Assembly: GCA_016784735.1 (NCBI GenBank)
Contig: JADHUC010000069.1
Coordinates: 1 to 42,073 of the forward strand
Direction: 5' to 3'
Length of the DNA stretch: 42,073 nt
Source of the DNA: Pirellulaceae bacterium
GTDB taxonomy: Bacteria; Planctomycetota; Planctomycetia; Pirellulales; Pirellulaceae
Positions 39,930-42,073 of the stretch are shown one piece after another. The position numbers were made by a program, and so were the translations under genes. The notes under the pieces are model-generated. The model was not told the origin of the DNA, did no database searches, and was given only the letters and a program-made list of their open reading frames with translations. Position 1 is the first letter of the stretch; every line of letters begins with the position of its first letter.

Positions 39930-41426
39930 ATGCTCGAACACATCGATCCGACGAAGAAGATTTCCAAAGCGGCCTACCAAGAGATTTTTCCGGAGATGGA
40001 GGTCCGCATGGGCGCGCTGCAACGCGCGGCCCGATCGGCGGGTGTGCCTGTGATCCTTGTCTTCGAAGGATGGGACACGGCCGGCAAAGGCCGTCAGATC
40101 AATCGCCTGACCCGGACGCTCGATCCCCGCGGGTACCGAGTCCATGCCATCTCGGCGCCGAATGAAGTGGAACGGTTTTTTCCCTGGCTCTGGCGTTTCT
40201 GGCAAAACATCCCGCCAGCCGGAAGGTTCGCCATTTTCGACCGTTCCTGGTACGGTCGCGTCTTGGTCGCCAGGATGGAAGGGCTGGTCGCCGAGGACCA
40301 ATGGCAGAAGGCTTATGACGATATCGTTGAGTTCGAGCGACAATTGGCAGATTCCGGTGTGGTAATCGTGAAGTTCTGGTTGCATATCAGCCAGAAAGAG
40401 CAGAAATCGCGGCTGAAAGCCCTCCAGAAGGACCCGGCGCTTGCCTGGAAAGCGGACGAAGAGGAGTGGCGGCAAAACAAGAAGTACGACCGATGGCTTT
40501 TGGCCATCGAGCAAATGTTGGAACGTACCAGCACAGCGTGCGCTCCTTGGACGGTGGTCGAATCGACGCAGAACCGTTTCGGCCGAGTCAGGGTCTTCGA
40601 GACGATCCTGGACCGAGTCCAGCAGGAACTGGACCGCCGCGCCGCACTGCCGAAGACAAAACCCGAGGCCATGCCGGAACCGCCGGATTCCCCTACCACG
40701 GAACAGACCATCCTGGACCGAATCGACTTGGACCTTTCGCTGGAACGCGAAGAGTACCAGACGCAACTCGACGAACTTCAGGAACGTCTCCACGAACTGG
40801 AGCATCGGTTGTATCTGGAGCGTGTGCCTGCAGTGATCGTTTACGAAGGACAGGATGCTGCTGGAAAAGGCGGCAACATCAGACGGCTGACCAACGGCCT
40901 CGATCCGCGCGGCTACTCGGTGGTGCCGGTTGCGGCGCCAAATGACGAGGAAAGGGCACGGCATTACTTGTGGCGATTCTGGCGCACCGTACCCAAGGCA
41001 GGCCACATCGCCATCTTCGATCGGTCGTGGTACGGACGAGTGTTGGTCGAACGCGTGGAAGGCTTCTGCAGCGAGGAAGACTGGACAAGGGCCTTTCGCG
41101 AGATCAACGAGTTCGAGCACCAGTTGGCCGACCACGGCACGGTGATCGTAAAGTTCTGGCTTCAGATCGACCGGGAAGAACAGATGCGCCGCTTCGAGGC
41201 TCGGAAGGAAAACGCCTACAAGCAATGGAAGATCACGGACGAAGATTGGCGCAATCGCGAGAAGTGGAAGCAATACAAGATGGCTGTGGTAGACATGCTC
41301 CACAAGACGAGCACCACCTACGCACCGTGGACGCTGCTGGAAGCGAACTGCAAACGCCACGCCCGAATCAAAGCCCTGCGAACCGTTGCCGACGCAATCG
41401 AAAACGTTTTGGACAAGCGTCAGTAG
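39930..41426 (+). CDS. Two-domain PPK2, polyphosphate:AMP phosphotransferase type
   Basis: A 498-aa cytoplasmic kinase with two tandem PPK2 domains, the layout and length of polyphosphate:AMP phosphotransferase, which makes ADP from AMP and polyphosphate. Each domain has a Walker A (GWDTAGKG at 47-54, GQDAAGKG at 307-314) and a Walker B-like FDRSWYGRVL (from 103 and 363), followed by IVKFWLHI or IVKFWLQI and APWT. In some two-domain members one half is thought to be inactive; here both keep the visible motifs, so both may work. The ATG at 39930 matches the family start; upstream frame is open to 39816 without similarity. Its promoter lies next to the nested palindrome. Confidence 0.93.
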   Translation: MLEHIDPTKKISKAAYQEIFPEMEVRMGALQRAARSAGVPVILVFEGWDTAGKGRQINRLTRTLDPRGYRVHAISAPNEVERFFPWLWRFWQNIPPAGRFAIFDRSWYGRVLVARMEGLVAEDQWQKAYDDIVEFERQLADSGVVIVKFWLHISQKEQKSRLKALQKDPALAWKADEEEWRQNKKYDRWLLAIEQMLERTSTACAPWTVVESTQNRFGRVRVFETILDRVQQELDRRAALPKTKPEAMPEPPDSPTTEQTILDRIDLDLSLEREEYQTQLDELQERLHELEHRLYLERVPAVIVYEGQDAAGKGGNIRRLTNGLDPRGYSVVPVAAPNDEERARHYLWRFWRTVPKAGHIAIFDRSWYGRVLVERVEGFCSEEDWTRAFREINEFEHQLADHGTVIVKFWLQIDREEQMRRFEARKENAYKQWKITDEDWRNREKWKQYKMAVVDMLHKTSTTYAPWTLLEANCKRHARIKALRTVADAIENVLDKRQ

Positions 41427-41447
41427 GCACGGCAGCTAACGCAGAAA

Positions 41448-41480
41448 AGAAACCCGGCTTTTTCGGAAAGCCGGGTTTCT
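41448..41480. terminator. Bidirectional terminator-like palindrome
   Basis: Perfect 13-bp arms (AGAAACCCGGCTT and its complement) at 41448-41460 and 41468-41480 lie in the 91-bp gap between convergent genes, so the hairpin can end transcription from both sides. The arms are identical to the palindrome inside the exporter gene at 13662-13695. Confidence 0.85.
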
Positions 41481-41517
41481 GCGAACCAGTTGTGTACGGC
41501 GACTTCTGGGCAAGCAC

Positions 41518-42073
41518 TCAGCTCTTTAGACCTTTGAGATCTGCTTCCAGTTTCTCGTCGCTCTTGACCAGATCCTTCCAGTACACGCGCTCGCCCGTGT
41601 AGGCAGCAGTACGGCCCAAAACCGTGATCAGATTGCTGCGAACGCTGGGGGCGACTGTCGCGTTTTCGTAGTTCCCGTCCGTGATGTTCTTGTGGAACGA
41701 GGCAATGTTCGTTACGGCGCCTTCCTTGTAGATCCCCGGTGACTTTCCGCCGCGGTAGAAGTGCTTGCCGCGAATCAGGACCTCGCCGCCGTACTGGGTC
41801 TCGAGGATACCCTCGGCGCCGAACATGCGGTTTCGAATGCCTTCCGGCTGAGTCCCGTGGCCTTGAAACTGCCGAGAGCTGAACGTGATGCCGACATCGT
41901 TCGGGTATTGGTAAAGCAACGCAAAATGGTCCCAGCACGTGCCCACCGTGCGAACCGTGCGGCCGCCTGTGCCATCGGCGCAGACCGGGTCCTCGTCCAT
42001 GATCCAGTTCATCACGTCCAGCGTGTGAATATTCTGCTCGGTGATGATGTCGCCGGACAGAATCCGATCCACT
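41518..42073 (-). CDS. Gfo/Idh/MocA family oxidoreductase, N-terminus missing
   Basis: The minus-strand frame is open to the right edge, so only the last 185 or so residues are seen; a GTG near the edge is not a credible start. The segment carries the family motif EQNIHTLDVMNW (lysine-loop region and catalytic His) followed by the C-terminal beta-sheet half (GILETQYGGEVLIRG). Members are NAD(P)-dependent dehydrogenases of sugars, inositols or related compounds, and planctomycetes have many secreted versions. The N-terminal nucleotide-binding part and any signal peptide lie outside the window. Confidence 0.85.
   Translation of the reverse strand, partial: VDRILSGDIITEQNIHTLDVMNWIMDEDPVCADGTGGRTVRTVGTCWDHFALLYQYPNDVGITFSSRQFQGHGTQPEGIRNRMFGAEGILETQYGGEVLIRGKHFYRGGKSPGIYKEGAVTNIASFHKNITDGNYENATVAPSVRSNLITVLGRTAAYTGERVYWKDLVKSDEKLEADLKGLKS

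Noticed and set aside
1..42073. CRISPR array, tRNA or rRNA genes, prophage or transposase
   Set aside because: No regularly spaced direct repeats, no cloverleaf or rRNA-like stretch, and no transposase, integrase or phage protein was seen on either strand.

Overview
The window (about 42 kb, GC-rich by eye) looks like a chromosomal piece of a planctomycete, probably Pirellulales-like. The basis is the kind of genes present: a Cys-type secreted sulfatase, a SUMF1/FGE-domain fusion, a hydrazine-synthase-alpha-like cytochrome, a PQQ-type propeller protein, a LamG glycosidase, a Gfo/Idh/MocA protein, TlpA proteins with long unusual N-termini, and few clear Shine-Dalgarno sites. I see no rRNA, tRNA, CRISPR array, transposase or phage gene. 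The first and last genes run off the window edges.

Layout. Positions 2-5786 hold two TlpA/thioredoxin fusion proteins with nearly the same C-terminal domain, plus a small zinc-ribbon protein. Positions 5918-15963 form a metabolic block: a 3-hydroxyacyl-CoA dehydrogenase, a zinc alcohol dehydrogenase, an acetoacetate-decarboxylase-like protein, a sulfotransferase, an alpha-oxoamine synthase followed 21 bp later by an MMPL/RND exporter, and a glycine amidinotransferase. This set could make and export a sulfated or guanidino-modified amino-lipid; that is inference. Positions 16202-30050 hold secreted proteins: a 1546-aa LamG glycosidase-like protein, a coiled-coil protein, an (alpha/alpha)6-type protein, a 1356-aa fusion (GATase-like, HZS-alpha-like dihaem, SUMF1) and a propeller-cytochrome c protein. 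Positions 30214-39465 are all on the minus strand: a sugar module (SDR, DeoC, FGGY kinase, with a remnant of a membrane protein after it), a class I glutamine amidotransferase-like protein, a sulfatase, and a methyltransferase-like/PQQ-propeller fusion. The window ends with a two-domain PPK2 (polyphosphate:AMP phosphotransferase type) and the 3' end of a Gfo/Idh/MocA gene.

The most unusual signal is a dense set of palindromic repeat modules. At least eight sequence families occur. Several are nested inside one another (10957-11085, 28076-28206, 32484-32609, 39487-39702), and the same module appears in different outer frames. Four palindromes lie inside long reading frames without breaking them (13662-13695, 17904-17965, 19707-19789, 37120-37207), so they are translated as extra peptide segments. 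One further intergenic element supplies the stop codon of its neighbour (28203-28205). This resembles a palindromic-element system able to enter genes in frame, comparable in logic to Rickettsia palindromic elements, but with unrelated sequences.

The three convergent gene pairs that do not overlap each have a palindrome in the gap (5824-5879, 28076-28206, 41448-41480). The other two convergent pairs overlap by 34 and 47 bp. The palindromes therefore probably also act as transcription terminators.
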